A DNA stretch of 51,045 bases from Bacteroidales bacterium (GCA_029007825.1 JAQXIO010000018.1:1-51045), one strand, 5' to 3'; positions 1 to 8,287 are shown, counted from the stretch's first letter. Translations and numbers: made by a program. The notes: generated from the letters alone by a model not told the origin.

Positions 1-801
1 TATACGGAGTTGACGGTGAAGCATCCGCTCATCGATTTGCGCTTATTCAAAGACCGGAATTTTGCTCTTGCCAATCTGGTAATTTTTATTTTCGGTATAG
101 GAATGTTCGGTACGCCTTACCTTATTCCCTTGTTTTTGCAGAATTGTCTGGGATATACGGCTTTTCAGTCCGGACTGTTTTTCGTTCCGGTGGGTTTTAT
201 ACAGGGAATTGTATCTCCGAGTGTCGGGGCATTGAGCCAGAAATATAATCCTAAAATCTTTATTATTCTCGGATTGCTGATTATGTCTTCGAGTTTCTTC
301 GTATATAACTACCTGAGCTACTTCAGTGAAGAGTGGTATATCATGCTGGGACTTTATTTGCGGGGGATGGGTTTAGGAATGCTTTTTACCCCATTGCTGG
401 CAGTGGCTCTTAAAGATATATCTCAGAACGACATGGCTCAGGCTTCGAGCACTATTAATATATTGCGTCAGGTGGGGGGCAGTATCGGCGTGGCGCTTTT
501 CAGTCATATTCTTTCTGTACGGAACACATTTCATACGCAGCGTTACGGAGAAGCATTGGACTATACAGGGCAGACTTACCGGGATGTACTTGCACATCTC
601 AGCCAGTTTTTACAACATACGGCTGGAGTCGCTCCGCATGATCTGGTTATGATGTCGGAACGGCTGGTTTTACAGCGTGTAGATCTCGAAGGATATATAA
701 GTGGTATCACAGATGATTTTTTTATTGCATTTCTTCTGATTCTGGCCGGAGTAATTCCTGCTCTTTGGCTTAAGACGAAAAAAAAGAAAAAATCTTCTTA
801 A
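1..801 (+). CDS. MFS drug exporter, DHA2/EmrB-like (3' part)
   Basis: The reading frame is open from base 1, so the start and the first helices lie outside the window; 266 codons remain. The visible part has several hydrophobic helices and a segment rich in Gly and Ala (RGMGLGMLFTPLLAVAL, then INILRQVGGSIGVALFSHI) typical of helices 11-13 of 14-helix DHA2 exporters such as EmrB. It ends in a basic cytoplasmic tail (KTKKKKKSS). Only 12 bp separate its stop from the TolC-type gene, so both are probably one operon and form a tripartite exporter; the HlyD-like adaptor expected for such a pump would lie upstream, outside the window. The family call is firm; the substrate is unknown. Confidence 0.85.
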   Translation, partial: YTELTVKHPLIDLRLFKDRNFALANLVIFIFGIGMFGTPYLIPLFLQNCLGYTAFQSGLFFVPVGFIQGIVSPSVGALSQKYNPKIFIILGLLIMSSSFFVYNYLSYFSEEWYIMLGLYLRGMGLGMLFTPLLAVALKDISQNDMAQASSTINILRQVGGSIGVALFSHILSVRNTFHTQRYGEALDYTGQTYRDVLAHLSQFLQHTAGVAPHDLVMMSERLVLQRVDLEGYISGITDDFFIAFLLILAGVIPALWLKTKKKKKSS

Positions 802-813
802 TGAATTAGTTTT

Positions 814-2136
814 ATGAAAAGGATATTTTTTAGTTTTCTTGTCATCGTGAATATTTGTGTTTTGCTGTTAGTTGGCTCTTTTACCGGAGCTTACGGACAG
901 AATGTAGCGGATACTTTGACACTGGATATGGCTATAGAGCGTATTATGCAGAATTATCCTACGGTCAGACAGGCACAGGAGGCTGTTTATACGGCCGGGG
1001 TAAATATTAAAATAGCCCGCTCTGTTCTGCAGCCTATTCTTGAGGCATCGGCTTCTTATACCCGCGTGGAACCTGTAATCAGGATTCCATTCGAAGGCAG
1101 GGATATGCTGTTGTCGGCTAAAGATAATTACAATGCAGGTGTTTCTTTGCGGCAGCTTATTTATGATTTCGGTAAGAGTCGATCGTCTATTGACGCGGCG
1201 AAGAAGAAAGAGGAGTTGTCACGCATACAGATGGATGAATTACGTCAGGGACTGGCACTTAATACGGTAGAAATGTATTACATGACATCGTTGGTAAAGG
1301 AAAGCATATTGATAAAAGAGGAAGAACTTGCGAATTATGAAGAGATGCTTCGCCAGACGGAATTAATGGCTGCATCCGGCTCTGCTACACAGTTCGATGT
1401 TTTAAATACGAAAGTGCGTTGTTCTTCTATTAAAAGTCAAATTATTAATTTAAAGTCAAGTCAAAACACACAGATAACAAATTTATCCGTTTTTACGGAT
1501 ACGCTTATATCGGAACTGACTTATCTCGATAATGGAGTGGAGGTGGAGCGTTGCCTGACCCCGTTGCCCGATTTTCTGGAAAGAGCTTATTTTCTGCGTC
1601 CTGAGATGCAAATAGCAAAGAAAGAACTGGAGCTTGCCGAACTGGAGGAACGTGTGGCCCGCCGGCAGTTTAATCCCTCTTTAGACCTTACAGCTTCCGC
1701 CGGAGGAAAAAACGGTTATCCGATCGTTTTAGAACGTATGCATTTCAACTATTCCGTCGGGGCATCTTTGTCTATACCGCTTTATGAAGGAGGTAGGAGA
1801 GGAAAAGAGGTAGCCGTGGCTAAATCGAAGATCCGTACGGCAACAGAGGAGTTGAATCTTATAAAACGGAATATACACCAGCAGGTTGCAGGTGACTTTT
1901 ATGCACTGGAATCTTCATTTGCTGTATTCGAGCAACTGGGTTTACAGGTTGCTTTGGCCAGAAGCGCTTTTCAACAGGCGCAGGTAAATTATCAGGCCGG
2001 ATCGATTACGAATCTGGAGCTTCTTACCAGCGCAACCAATTTGTCGAATGCAGAACTGCAGTTGCTTCAGGCGCGTGTCGATTACCAGTTGGCACGGTAC
2101 CACCTGAAAGTAAGTACGGGTGAGATTATCTATTGA
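814..2136 (+). CDS. TolC-family outer membrane efflux channel
   Basis: A 440-residue protein with an N-terminal hydrophobic signal peptide (cut probably after the ...GAYGQ segment) and then the long helical repeats of outer membrane factors: DMAIERIMQNYPTVRQAQ at the start of the first repeat and the QAQVNYQAGSITNLELLTS segment near the end, the classic second-repeat signature. It would trimerise as an outer-membrane beta barrel with a periplasmic helical tunnel. The gene sits 12 bp behind an EmrB-like exporter and is presumably its partner. Its last codons form the left arm of a terminator hairpin. The RND pump at 28398-32690 has no TolC gene of its own and might share this one, but that is only inference. 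Confidence 0.9.
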   Translation: MKRIFFSFLVIVNICVLLLVGSFTGAYGQNVADTLTLDMAIERIMQNYPTVRQAQEAVYTAGVNIKIARSVLQPILEASASYTRVEPVIRIPFEGRDMLLSAKDNYNAGVSLRQLIYDFGKSRSSIDAAKKKEELSRIQMDELRQGLALNTVEMYYMTSLVKESILIKEEELANYEEMLRQTELMAASGSATQFDVLNTKVRCSSIKSQIINLKSSQNTQITNLSVFTDTLISELTYLDNGVEVERCLTPLPDFLERAYFLRPEMQIAKKELELAELEERVARRQFNPSLDLTASAGGKNGYPIVLERMHFNYSVGASLSIPLYEGGRRGKEVAVAKSKIRTATEELNLIKRNIHQQVAGDFYALESSFAVFEQLGLQVALARSAFQQAQVNYQAGSITNLELLTSATNLSNAELQLLQARVDYQLARYHLKVSTGEIIY

Positions 2137-2160
2137 GAATCCTCAATAGATAATCATTGG
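2124..2160 (+). terminator. Terminator overlapping the tolC-like stop codon
   Basis: A perfect 14-bp stem (arms 2124-2137 and 2142-2155) with the 4-base loop AATC. The left arm contains the last codons and the TGA stop of the efflux channel gene. A T-rich stretch follows a few bases later. It also lies between two convergent genes and could act on both. Confidence 0.7.
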
Positions 2161-2164
2161 TATT

Positions 2165-2599
2165 TTATTTTCCGTTCACAGCAGGACAAACATAAATCTC
2201 CTCGAAAGAACGGGTATCACCTCCGTCCGTGAGACCTTCTATTCCTTTGATATATTCGTCGAAATGTGCGGTTTTCATATGTTCCAGATGTGCTCCTTTA
2301 TTGATCCAAGCTTCGTTTAGGAAAAATAGGGTGCTGTCCGAAGGAGATTGATAAAGGGTATAATCCAGACAGCCGGCTTCTTTGAATGAACCTTCGGCAC
2401 ATTTTTCATATACGGCTATGAATGCCGACACTGCTTCCGGTTTTACTTTGATGGGAACATGCAGCAGCACTTTCATCGAGTCTTTGCTTGTCGTGCAATT
2501 ATTACAGGCTGACTGTTCTTTTTGGCAGGTCGTTTGACAGCAGGCAGACAGCAGGATTGCCGCAACCGCAACAGGTAAGATCTTTTTCATAGGTTTCAT
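2165..2599 (-). CDS. Lipoprotein with antibiotic-biosynthesis-monooxygenase (ABM/YgiN-like) domain
   Basis: A 144-residue protein. The N terminus is a lipoprotein signal with lipobox LSAC, followed by a Cys-rich linker (CCQTTCQ, CNNC). The remaining ~100 residues match the dimeric alpha-beta ABM fold: VLLHVPIKVKPEAVSAFIAV at the first strand, then EAGCLDYTLYQSP and LNEAWINKGAHLEHMKTAHF, the usual order of conserved segments in YgiN-like quinol monooxygenases. Tethering to a membrane is the unusual part; most family members are cytosolic. Two in-frame starts exist (2599 and 2590). It stands alone with its own promoter and converges on the efflux operon. Substrate unknown. Confidence 0.8.
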   Translation of the reverse strand: MKPMKKILPVAVAAILLSACCQTTCQKEQSACNNCTTSKDSMKVLLHVPIKVKPEAVSAFIAVYEKCAEGSFKEAGCLDYTLYQSPSDSTLFFLNEAWINKGAHLEHMKTAHFDEYIKGIEGLTDGGDTRSFEEIYVCPAVNGK

Positions 2600-2616
2600 G
2601 TTTTATTTATTCATTG

Positions 2617-2624
2617 CAAACTTA
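2617..2624 (-). promoter_or_regulatory. Bacteroidota -7 element TAAGTTTG
   Basis: On the minus strand this reads TAAGTTTG, a full match to TAnnTTTG. The predicted start of transcription lies about 12 nt before the ATG at 2599, the short-leader spacing seen repeatedly in this window. Confidence 0.55.
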
Positions 2625-2691
2625 ATGATTTATCCGGGATTAACAGAATGAATCCTGAAAGGCAGAATAAAAATGTTAGGGTAAATTTCAC

Positions 2692-2764
2692 TATCTTTGC
2701 CGGAAATTAGCGAAAATAGGATGCGCTTCGGGCAAAACGTAAAATAAGTATTGGTTTAACTTTC
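2692..2764 (+). repeat. Divergent third copy of the promoter-bearing repeat
   Basis: Bases 2692-2731 begin with TATCTTTGC and continue with TTAGCGAAAATAGG, aligning without gaps to the start of the repeat at 37607-37568 (minus strand): about 28 of 40 positions are identical by eye. The downstream half has diverged, but ends in TAACTTTC at 2757-2764, near a TAnnTTTG element. It lies directly upstream of the ABC-F gene and may supply its promoter, either TATCTTTG at 2692-2699 or the weaker downstream site. Confidence 0.45.
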
Positions 2765-2813
2765 CGGCTTTTATTCCTTTTGCTTTCCTGATTTTTATTT
2801 TAATAGTTTGTAA

Positions 2814-4454
2814 ATGGTTTCTGTTGACGGATTAACGGTTGAATTTGGGGGCAGCACATTGTTCTCAGATGTTTCTTTTGTTATTAATGACGGTGATCGT
2901 ATAGCCCTGATGGGTAAAAACGGTGCCGGAAAATCGACTTTGCTCAAAATTCTGGCCGGCGAAAGAGAGCCCTCGAAGGGTAAAGTCTCTGCGCCTAAAG
3001 AGAGTGTCATCGCTTATTTACCTCAGCATCTGATGACGGAAGACGGCCGTACCGTTTTTGATGAAACGTCGCAGGCTTTTGCCCATCTTTTTGATATGGA
3101 GCGTGAGATTGAAGCCCTGAATCATGAGTTAGAAACACGTACGGACTATGAATCCGAAAGCTATTATGCCTTGATTGACCGGGTAGCGGCTTTGAGTGAG
3201 AAATTTTATTCGATCGATGCAATGAATTATGAGGCAGAAGTTGAAAAGGCTCTTCTGGGTCTGGGATTTGTACGTGAGGATTTCAACCGACAGACAAGTG
3301 ATTTCAGCGGAGGCTGGCGTATGCGTATCGAGCTGGCTAAGATTTTACTACGGAATCCGGATGTGATTCTGCTCGATGAACCTACGAATCACCTCGATAT
3401 AGAGTCTATTCAATGGCTGGAAGATTTTCTTATCAATAGTGCGAAAGCCGTTGTTTTGATTTCTCATGACCGGGCTTTTGTCGATCATGTTACGACACGT
3501 ACCATTGAAGTTACGATGGGGCGTATTTATGATTATAAGGTGAATTATTCCAGATATTTGGAACTTCGCAAAGAGCGTAGGGAGCAGCAGCAGCGTGCTT
3601 TCGACGAACAGCAGAAAATGATAGTAGAGACGCGGGAGTTTATCGAACGTTTTAAAGGAACTTATTCGAAGACATTGCAGGTGCAGAGCCGTGTGAAGAT
3701 GCTGGAAAAACTGGAGATTCTGGAGGTTGATGAAGAAGATACTTCCGCGTTGCGGCTGAAGTTTCCGCCATCTCCGCGGTCGGGCTCTTATCCGGTTGTG
3801 GCGAATGACATTTCGAAGAGTTACGGAGAACATACTGTATTCGATCATGTATCGCTTACTATCGAACGCGGCGATAAAGTGGCTTTTGTCGGTAAAAACG
3901 GAGAGGGAAAATCTACGCTTGTCAAATGTATTATGAAAGAGATCGAGCATGGAGGAGAGCTCTCGCTTGGTCATAACGTGATGATCGGATATTTTGCCCA
4001 GAATCAGGCTTCTTTATTAGATGAATCGCTTACGGTATTCCAGACGATCGACGACGTGGCAAAGGGAGATATCCGGAATAAAATCAGGGATTTGCTCGGA
4101 GCCTTTATGTTTGGGGGCGAGGCATCGACAAAGAAAGTAAAAGTGCTTTCGGGAGGGGAGAGAACACGTTTGGCTATGATTAAATTGCTGCTTGAACCGG
4201 TAAATCTTCTTATCCTCGACGAACCAACAAATCATTTGGATATGAAAACGAAAGATATTCTTAAGTCGGCATTGAAGGATTTTGACGGTACTTTGATTGT
4301 TGTTTCACATGACCGTGATTTTCTCGATGGTCTGGTTACGAAAGTATATGAGTTTGGCAATAAACGTGTGGTAGAGCATTTGGATGGTATCTATGAGTTT
4401 CTGCAAAAGAAAAAGATGGCGAACCTAAATGAGTTGGAGCGTAAAGCCGTGTGA
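2814..4454 (+). CDS. ABC-F family ATPase (ribosome-associated, duplicated ATP-binding domains)
   Basis: A 546-residue soluble protein with two ABC ATPase domains and no membrane segment, the ABC-F layout. Domain 1 has Walker A GKNGAGKST near residue 35, signature FSGGW and Walker B LLDEPTNHLD. A charged linker rich in Glu, Arg and Gln follows (the P-site tRNA interaction motif region in this family). Domain 2 has GKNGEGKST, LSGGE and ILDEPTNHLD. ABC-F proteins act on ribosomes in translation or antibiotic protection. The length and intact motifs look like a housekeeping YheS/Uup/EttA-type member rather than a resistance protein, but I cannot assign the subfamily. ATG at 2814 is followed directly by the first strand. 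Confidence 0.9.
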   Translation: MVSVDGLTVEFGGSTLFSDVSFVINDGDRIALMGKNGAGKSTLLKILAGEREPSKGKVSAPKESVIAYLPQHLMTEDGRTVFDETSQAFAHLFDMEREIEALNHELETRTDYESESYYALIDRVAALSEKFYSIDAMNYEAEVEKALLGLGFVREDFNRQTSDFSGGWRMRIELAKILLRNPDVILLDEPTNHLDIESIQWLEDFLINSAKAVVLISHDRAFVDHVTTRTIEVTMGRIYDYKVNYSRYLELRKERREQQQRAFDEQQKMIVETREFIERFKGTYSKTLQVQSRVKMLEKLEILEVDEEDTSALRLKFPPSPRSGSYPVVANDISKSYGEHTVFDHVSLTIERGDKVAFVGKNGEGKSTLVKCIMKEIEHGGELSLGHNVMIGYFAQNQASLLDESLTVFQTIDDVAKGDIRNKIRDLLGAFMFGGEASTKKVKVLSGGERTRLAMIKLLLEPVNLLILDEPTNHLDMKTKDILKSALKDFDGTLIVVSHDRDFLDGLVTKVYEFGNKRVVEHLDGIYEFLQKKKMANLNELERKAV

Positions 4455-4544
4455 TCGGTTTGTAAAGATAAAATAAACTGCAACCCGAACGCAAAATCAG
4501 GTTTGCCTGAATTATACTGGGGCGCAGCGTTTATTGCAAGCGAT

Positions 4545-4597
4545 TTATAAAAATAGAAAAGGAGATTCCTAACGAATCTCCTTTTCTATTTTTATAA
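4545..4597. terminator. Bidirectional terminator, 23-bp perfect stem
   Basis: Arms 4545-4567 and 4575-4597 are perfectly complementary over 23 bp around the 7-base loop CCTAACG. The stem has A-rich and T-rich outer ends on both strands, so it can stop transcription from both convergent genes (ABC-F on plus, esterase on minus). Confidence 0.9.
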
Positions 4598-4607
4598 TCC
4601 CGAATTG

Positions 4608-5897
4608 CTATTTTCCAAGTTGCTTACGAAGCCAGTCGTTGCTCTTTTTCCATTGTTCCGGATATGTCCAGTGTCCGGTTTCCTGATATAAATGTATCTC
4701 TTTTTCTGCAGGTATAACGTTATATGCACCGTATGTTGCGGTCGGAGGACATACCATGTCGTTATAGCCGAAACTGTACCATCCTTTGGATTTCAGGTTA
4801 CGTGCAAAATTTACTACGTCATAGTAGCGCAATGTTTCAAGTTCGTTAGCCTGCGGCTTATTGTCTATAAAGTAATGCGGCCATCCGCCGGCACGTCCGT
4901 TTGCATATGCTTCGTGGTCGCAAAGGGCAGGATAGAAGGCTGCCAGATATTTTATTCTCGGTTCAAGTGAAGCGGTGATAATCGATAATGCACCGCCCTG
5001 GCTACCACCTGTTACGGCAAGGTTTGTTCCGTCGAATTCAGGGAGCTCGAAAAGAAAATCTACGCCTCTTGCACAGCCTGCATATACACGGCGGAAATAG
5101 TGTTCGTTTTTATTGTTGAGGTTTTCGCGTTGATAGCCATAGGCTAAAGAACGTCCGAGAATATTGTAAATTTCCGGATCCATATTGACAGGGATTCCGT
5201 GTATTCCGACTTCGAGTGTAATAATTCCGTTTTCCGCATTTTCGATATCTCCTCCGTAAGGACGGATTCCCGCTCCGGGAACTTTCAGTAATGCCGGATA
5301 CTTACCCGGTGCTTTGGGTACGCAAAGGATTCCATACATACGTGAACCGTTAAAACCGCTTTCATAACTTACATGGTAAACGTTCGCTTTCGATGTGCAT
5401 CGTTCGGGCATCAGTGTGAGTATCGGGTTCAGAGGTGTTTTACGGGCATATTCCATAGTCTGATCCCAGAATTCTTTAAAATCGTTCGGATATTTTACGA
5501 TAGGCTGTATCTTTTCCGGGTCGAAAGCGGCAGAACCCATTCCTTCGTAGCGATTGCCGTCATAGTTGGCCCATACACGCAGCCGGTATATTCCCGGTTG
5601 CTTCATCTTTCCTTTCAGGGTTATCTTGCCATCCTTGAGCAGGACTCCCTGTTTTTTTACGTCAGGAAGCATATCGGGACCCATTTCGTAATCGATGGTA
5701 ACATTTTTGAGAAGATTCTCATTTTTCAGTACTTGTACGTTGAATGTAACTTCATCTTTTGTCGTATAAATCCAGTCGTCATGGTCGGGAGAGACAATTA
5801 CACTGATCAGTTTCTGTGCCGGTTGGGCAGAAAGTACAGTTGTTAAAAAAGAACACAACAACAGAAGCATTGTGCTTTTGGTAAAATGCATTTTCAT
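4608..5897 (-). CDS. Exported CE7-family acetyl esterase (acetylxylan esterase/cephalosporin-C deacetylase type)
   Basis: A 429-residue secreted esterase. Residues 1-24 are a Sec signal peptide (SMLLLLC-type core, cut near LSAQ). Residues ~28-125 form an extra N-terminal beta domain before the alpha/beta hydrolase fold at ~135-429, so it is about 100 residues longer than bare CE7 enzymes. The catalytic triad is visible: Ser299 in GGSQGG, Asp380 in FGYND and His409 in ETGHW. The RGVDFLFELPEFDG segment before the nucleophile elbow is typical of CE7. It probably removes acetyl groups from xylan-derived or similar sugars in the periplasm. It has its own promoter and no PUL neighbours, so substrate is open. 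Confidence 0.88.
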   Translation of the reverse strand: MKMHFTKSTMLLLLCSFLTTVLSAQPAQKLISVIVSPDHDDWIYTTKDEVTFNVQVLKNENLLKNVTIDYEMGPDMLPDVKKQGVLLKDGKITLKGKMKQPGIYRLRVWANYDGNRYEGMGSAAFDPEKIQPIVKYPNDFKEFWDQTMEYARKTPLNPILTLMPERCTSKANVYHVSYESGFNGSRMYGILCVPKAPGKYPALLKVPGAGIRPYGGDIENAENGIITLEVGIHGIPVNMDPEIYNILGRSLAYGYQRENLNNKNEHYFRRVYAGCARGVDFLFELPEFDGTNLAVTGGSQGGALSIITASLEPRIKYLAAFYPALCDHEAYANGRAGGWPHYFIDNKPQANELETLRYYDVVNFARNLKSKGWYSFGYNDMVCPPTATYGAYNVIPAEKEIHLYQETGHWTYPEQWKKSNDWLRKQLGK

Positions 5898-5930
5898 GAT
5901 ATTGAATAATTTTATTGGTTGACTTTACTA

Positions 5931-5938
5931 CAAATGTA
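5931..5938 (-). promoter_or_regulatory. -7 element TACATTTG for the CE7 esterase
   Basis: Reads TACATTTG on the minus strand, 33 bp before the ATG at 5897. It lies back to back with the plus-strand promoter at 5983. Confidence 0.6.
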
Positions 5939-5982
5939 AAAAAAGTCTTTAATACGGGGAGCTTTATAGCCGATAGTTTTTT

Positions 5983-5990
5983 TACATTTG
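5983..5990 (+). promoter_or_regulatory. -7 element TACATTTG for the HAD gene
   Basis: TACATTTG 19 bp before the ATG at 6010, giving a leader of about 13 nt. Identical in sequence to the divergent esterase -7 element. No good TTTG is seen at the -33 distance. Confidence 0.6.
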
Positions 5991-6009
5991 TGCCGGAAAT
6001 GGCTTAAAA

Positions 6010-6714
6010 ATGGAGAAATTAAAAAGTGTAAAGGTAATAGCTTTCGATGCGGACGATACCTTGTGGGTAAATGAGCCCTATTTTCGTGTTGCCGAGCAAC
6101 AATTCTGCGAGTTAATGGCAGAGTTCATGCCGGCAGAGAAAGTCAATAAAGAGCTCTATAAGATCGAAATGCAGAATATGGAGCTTTACGGTTACGGGGC
6201 GAAAGCTTTTACCCTGTCGTTGGTCGAAGCAGCTTTGAAATTCAGTAATGGTAAGGTGGCTCAGGAGAAAATAGAACGTATACTTTCCATCGGCAGGTAT
6301 ATATTGGACCATCCGGTCGAATTGCTGGATGATGTAAAAGAACTGCTGGATAAGCTGAAAGGATGTTACCGGTTGCTGGTTGTCACAAAAGGAGATCTTC
6401 TTGAACAGGAACGAAAGCTTGTAAAATCAGGCTTAGTAAGTTATTTTGACCATATAGAAATTTTCAGTGATAAGAAGGAAGATAATTATAAGCGCCTTTT
6501 CGATTATCTGGATATCCGCCCTGATGAATTTCTGATGGTTGGGAACTCGCTTAAATCCGATATTCTTCCGGTCGTATCGTTGGGAGGAAAAGGGGTTTAT
6601 GTTCCTTTTCATACCACCTGGCTACATGAAGTTGTAGAGGTCGAGCCTTCCCTGAAGTTTTATGAATTGGGCAGGGTAGGCCAGTTGGCTCAGCTTCTGG
6701 ATATATCGGAATAA
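6010..6714 (+). CDS. HAD-superfamily hydrolase (putative phosphatase)
   Basis: A 234-residue cytosolic protein with all four HAD motifs: FDADDT at 12-17 (nucleophile Asp13, acid/base Asp15), the VVTKG motif II (Thr), a downstream Lys in motif III and the MVGNSLKSDI motif IV. The helical cap sits between motifs I and II (C1 type). Such proteins dephosphorylate small phosphometabolites; the substrate is not readable. The stop overlaps the 3' end of the convergent PD-(D/E)XK gene by 25 bp. Confident for family, not for role. Confidence 0.88.
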   Translation: MEKLKSVKVIAFDADDTLWVNEPYFRVAEQQFCELMAEFMPAEKVNKELYKIEMQNMELYGYGAKAFTLSLVEAALKFSNGKVAQEKIERILSIGRYILDHPVELLDDVKELLDKLKGCYRLLVVTKGDLLEQERKLVKSGLVSYFDHIEIFSDKKEDNYKRLFDYLDIRPDEFLMVGNSLKSDILPVVSLGGKGVYVPFHTTWLHEVVEVEPSLKFYELGRVGQLAQLLDISE

Positions 6715-7148
6715 TCGGGTATCTTCTCCAGAAAATCAACTTTATTATCGGAATAATTGATGCGGCAACAATAATGTTGCATGCCATTGCTTACTATAAG
6801 CACAGGTACATGCAGTTTCATATTATACCGCATGATTTGGTAGAAGGTTTCCTGCGTTATAGAGACATCGGATGCTTTGTATTCGATAAGTATAAGAGGG
6901 TTTAATTGCTTATCGTAAACCACCGTATCGCAACGTTTTTTGGTATTGTTAAGGGCTATACTGATTTCATTGGCGATAAGTCCTTGGGGATATCCCAAAT
7001 GGTGTATAAGGTAATGTACAAAATGCTGGCGTACCCATTCTTCCGGAGTCAGAGTTACATATTTAGTGCGTATGATATCGAAAATATAACGGGTATCGTT
7101 ACGCTGGATAACTTTAGCTTGTATGGGTGGAAGATTTAATGCTGACAT
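6690..7148 (-). CDS. HsdR_N-like PD-(D/E)XK domain protein
   Basis: A 152-residue stand-alone protein resembling the N-terminal nuclease domain of type I restriction R subunits (HSDR_N_2 type). The nuclease signature is visible: Glu61, Asp74 in RCDTVVYD and Glu89-x-Lys91 in LIEYKAS. No helicase, HsdM or HsdS is nearby, so this is not a restriction system. From general knowledge, this gene is commonly found beside holA in Bacteroidales, suggesting a DNA maintenance role; the actual function is unknown. It is transcribed away from holA and overlaps the 3' end of the HAD gene. Confidence 0.8.
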   Translation of the reverse strand: MSALNLPPIQAKVIQRNDTRYIFDIIRTKYVTLTPEEWVRQHFVHYLIHHLGYPQGLIANEISIALNNTKKRCDTVVYDKQLNPLILIEYKASDVSITQETFYQIMRYNMKLHVPVLIVSNGMQHYCCRINYSDNKVDFLEKIPDYSDISRS

Positions 7149-7153
7149 TTTGC

Positions 7154-7161
7154 TATCTTTG
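7154..7161 (+). promoter_or_regulatory. -7 element TATCTTTG for holA
   Basis: TATCTTTG only 6 bp outside the start codon of the divergent nuclease-like gene. The leader to the holA ATG at 7268 would be about 100 nt, much longer than most leaders here. Confidence 0.5.
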
Positions 7162-7189
7162 TATAGGCTTATTCGATATTAATCGTTTA

Positions 7190-7197
7190 CAAAGTTA
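7190..7197 (-). promoter_or_regulatory. -7 element TAACTTTG for the HsdR_N-like gene
   Basis: Reads TAACTTTG on the minus strand, 42 bp before the ATG at 7148. With the plus promoter at 7154 it makes two overlapping divergent start regions. Confidence 0.5.
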
Positions 7198-7267
7198 ATT
7201 ATTCTGCTGATTATTTTGTTTTTCTACCGGAATATAAGCGGACTTCGGACAAATCAGTATTTTGCAG

Positions 7268-8287
7268 ATGGCAGAGAAATTGTGGACATTTGAAGACATT
7301 ATGCGTGACATACGGGCAAAGCATTTTTACCCTGTTTATCTGCTGATGGGCGATGAGCCTTATTATCCCGAGCTTATAACCCAGACTGTTACGGATTCAC
7401 TCTTGACGGAGGAAGAACGTGATTTTAACCAAACGATTTTTTACGGGCCCGATTGTGATGTGACGGATGTGATCAATACAGCAAAACGTTATCCTATGAT
7501 GTCCGACTATCAGCTGGTAATCGTCAGGGAGGCCCAGATGCTTAAACGTATTGAAGATTTGAGTCATTATCTTCAAAAGCCTTTGCGCTCTACCGTTCTT
7601 GTGATCGAATATAAAAACGCTTCGGCAGATAAACGCAAAAGCTTTGTTGCTCTGGCTGCAAAAGAAGGTGTGGTATTTGAATCTAAAAAGCTGTACGATA
7701 ACAAGCTTCCGGCTTTTATAGCTTCTTATTTGAAGGTAAAAGGCTGTCATATCGAACCTAAAGCAGCGCAGATGCTGGTCGATTTTCTTGGTAACGATTT
7801 GGGAAAGCTTACCGGAGAAATCGATAAGCTAATGATTTCAATGGGAGGGGGGAACAAGGTCGTTACTCCAGAACTGGTAGAATCGAATATTGGAATAAGT
7901 AAGGATTACAATAACTTTGAATTTTTAGATGCGCTTCTTTCCGGGGATGTTCTGAAAGCAAACCGGATTGTTTTACACTTTGGAGCCAATCCGAAGAGTT
8001 ACCCTTTAGTTGTCACATTATCTGTCTTATTTAATTTTTTCAGTAATTTAATGATTGCCCATTATTTACCGAATAAAACGGAAGAGGGATTGATGTCGGG
8101 TTTATCTTTAAAACGCTCTTTTCTTGTGAAACCATATCTTCAGGGTTTACGGCGTTTTTCTGCTGGTAAGACAATGCAGATCATTTCTTATATACGTACG
8201 TGCGATGCACAAGCAAAAGGGGTAGGTGTGGTATCTGCCGACGACCGAGATTTATTAAGGGAGTTAGTCTTTAAGATTTTACATTAA
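7268..8287 (+). CDS. holA: DNA polymerase III subunit delta
   Basis: A 339-residue clamp-loader subunit. The HolA pattern is clear: FYPVYLLMGDEPYYPE at the N terminus, the Rossmann-like first domain with a degenerate ATPase fold, the helical middle (LGNDLGKLTGEIDKLM) and C-terminal collar helices. Delta opens the beta sliding clamp within the gamma/tau complex. I use the ATG at 7268 rather than the upstream in-frame TTG at 7262. It stands alone, divergent from the HsdR_N-like gene and followed by about 1 kb without genes. Confidence 0.93.
   Translation: MAEKLWTFEDIMRDIRAKHFYPVYLLMGDEPYYPELITQTVTDSLLTEEERDFNQTIFYGPDCDVTDVINTAKRYPMMSDYQLVIVREAQMLKRIEDLSHYLQKPLRSTVLVIEYKNASADKRKSFVALAAKEGVVFESKKLYDNKLPAFIASYLKVKGCHIEPKAAQMLVDFLGNDLGKLTGEIDKLMISMGGGNKVVTPELVESNIGISKDYNNFEFLDALLSGDVLKANRIVLHFGANPKSYPLVVTLSVLFNFFSNLMIAHYLPNKTEEGLMSGLSLKRSFLVKPYLQGLRRFSAGKTMQIISYIRTCDAQAKGVGVVSADDRDLLRELVFKILH

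Noticed and set aside
3348..3974. Minus-strand open frame of 208 codons
   Set aside because: It lies wholly antisense to the ABC-F gene with intact domains; composition is that of a shadow frame.
6690..7148. Type I restriction system
   Set aside because: Only the N-terminal nuclease-like domain exists; no HsdM, HsdS or helicase.
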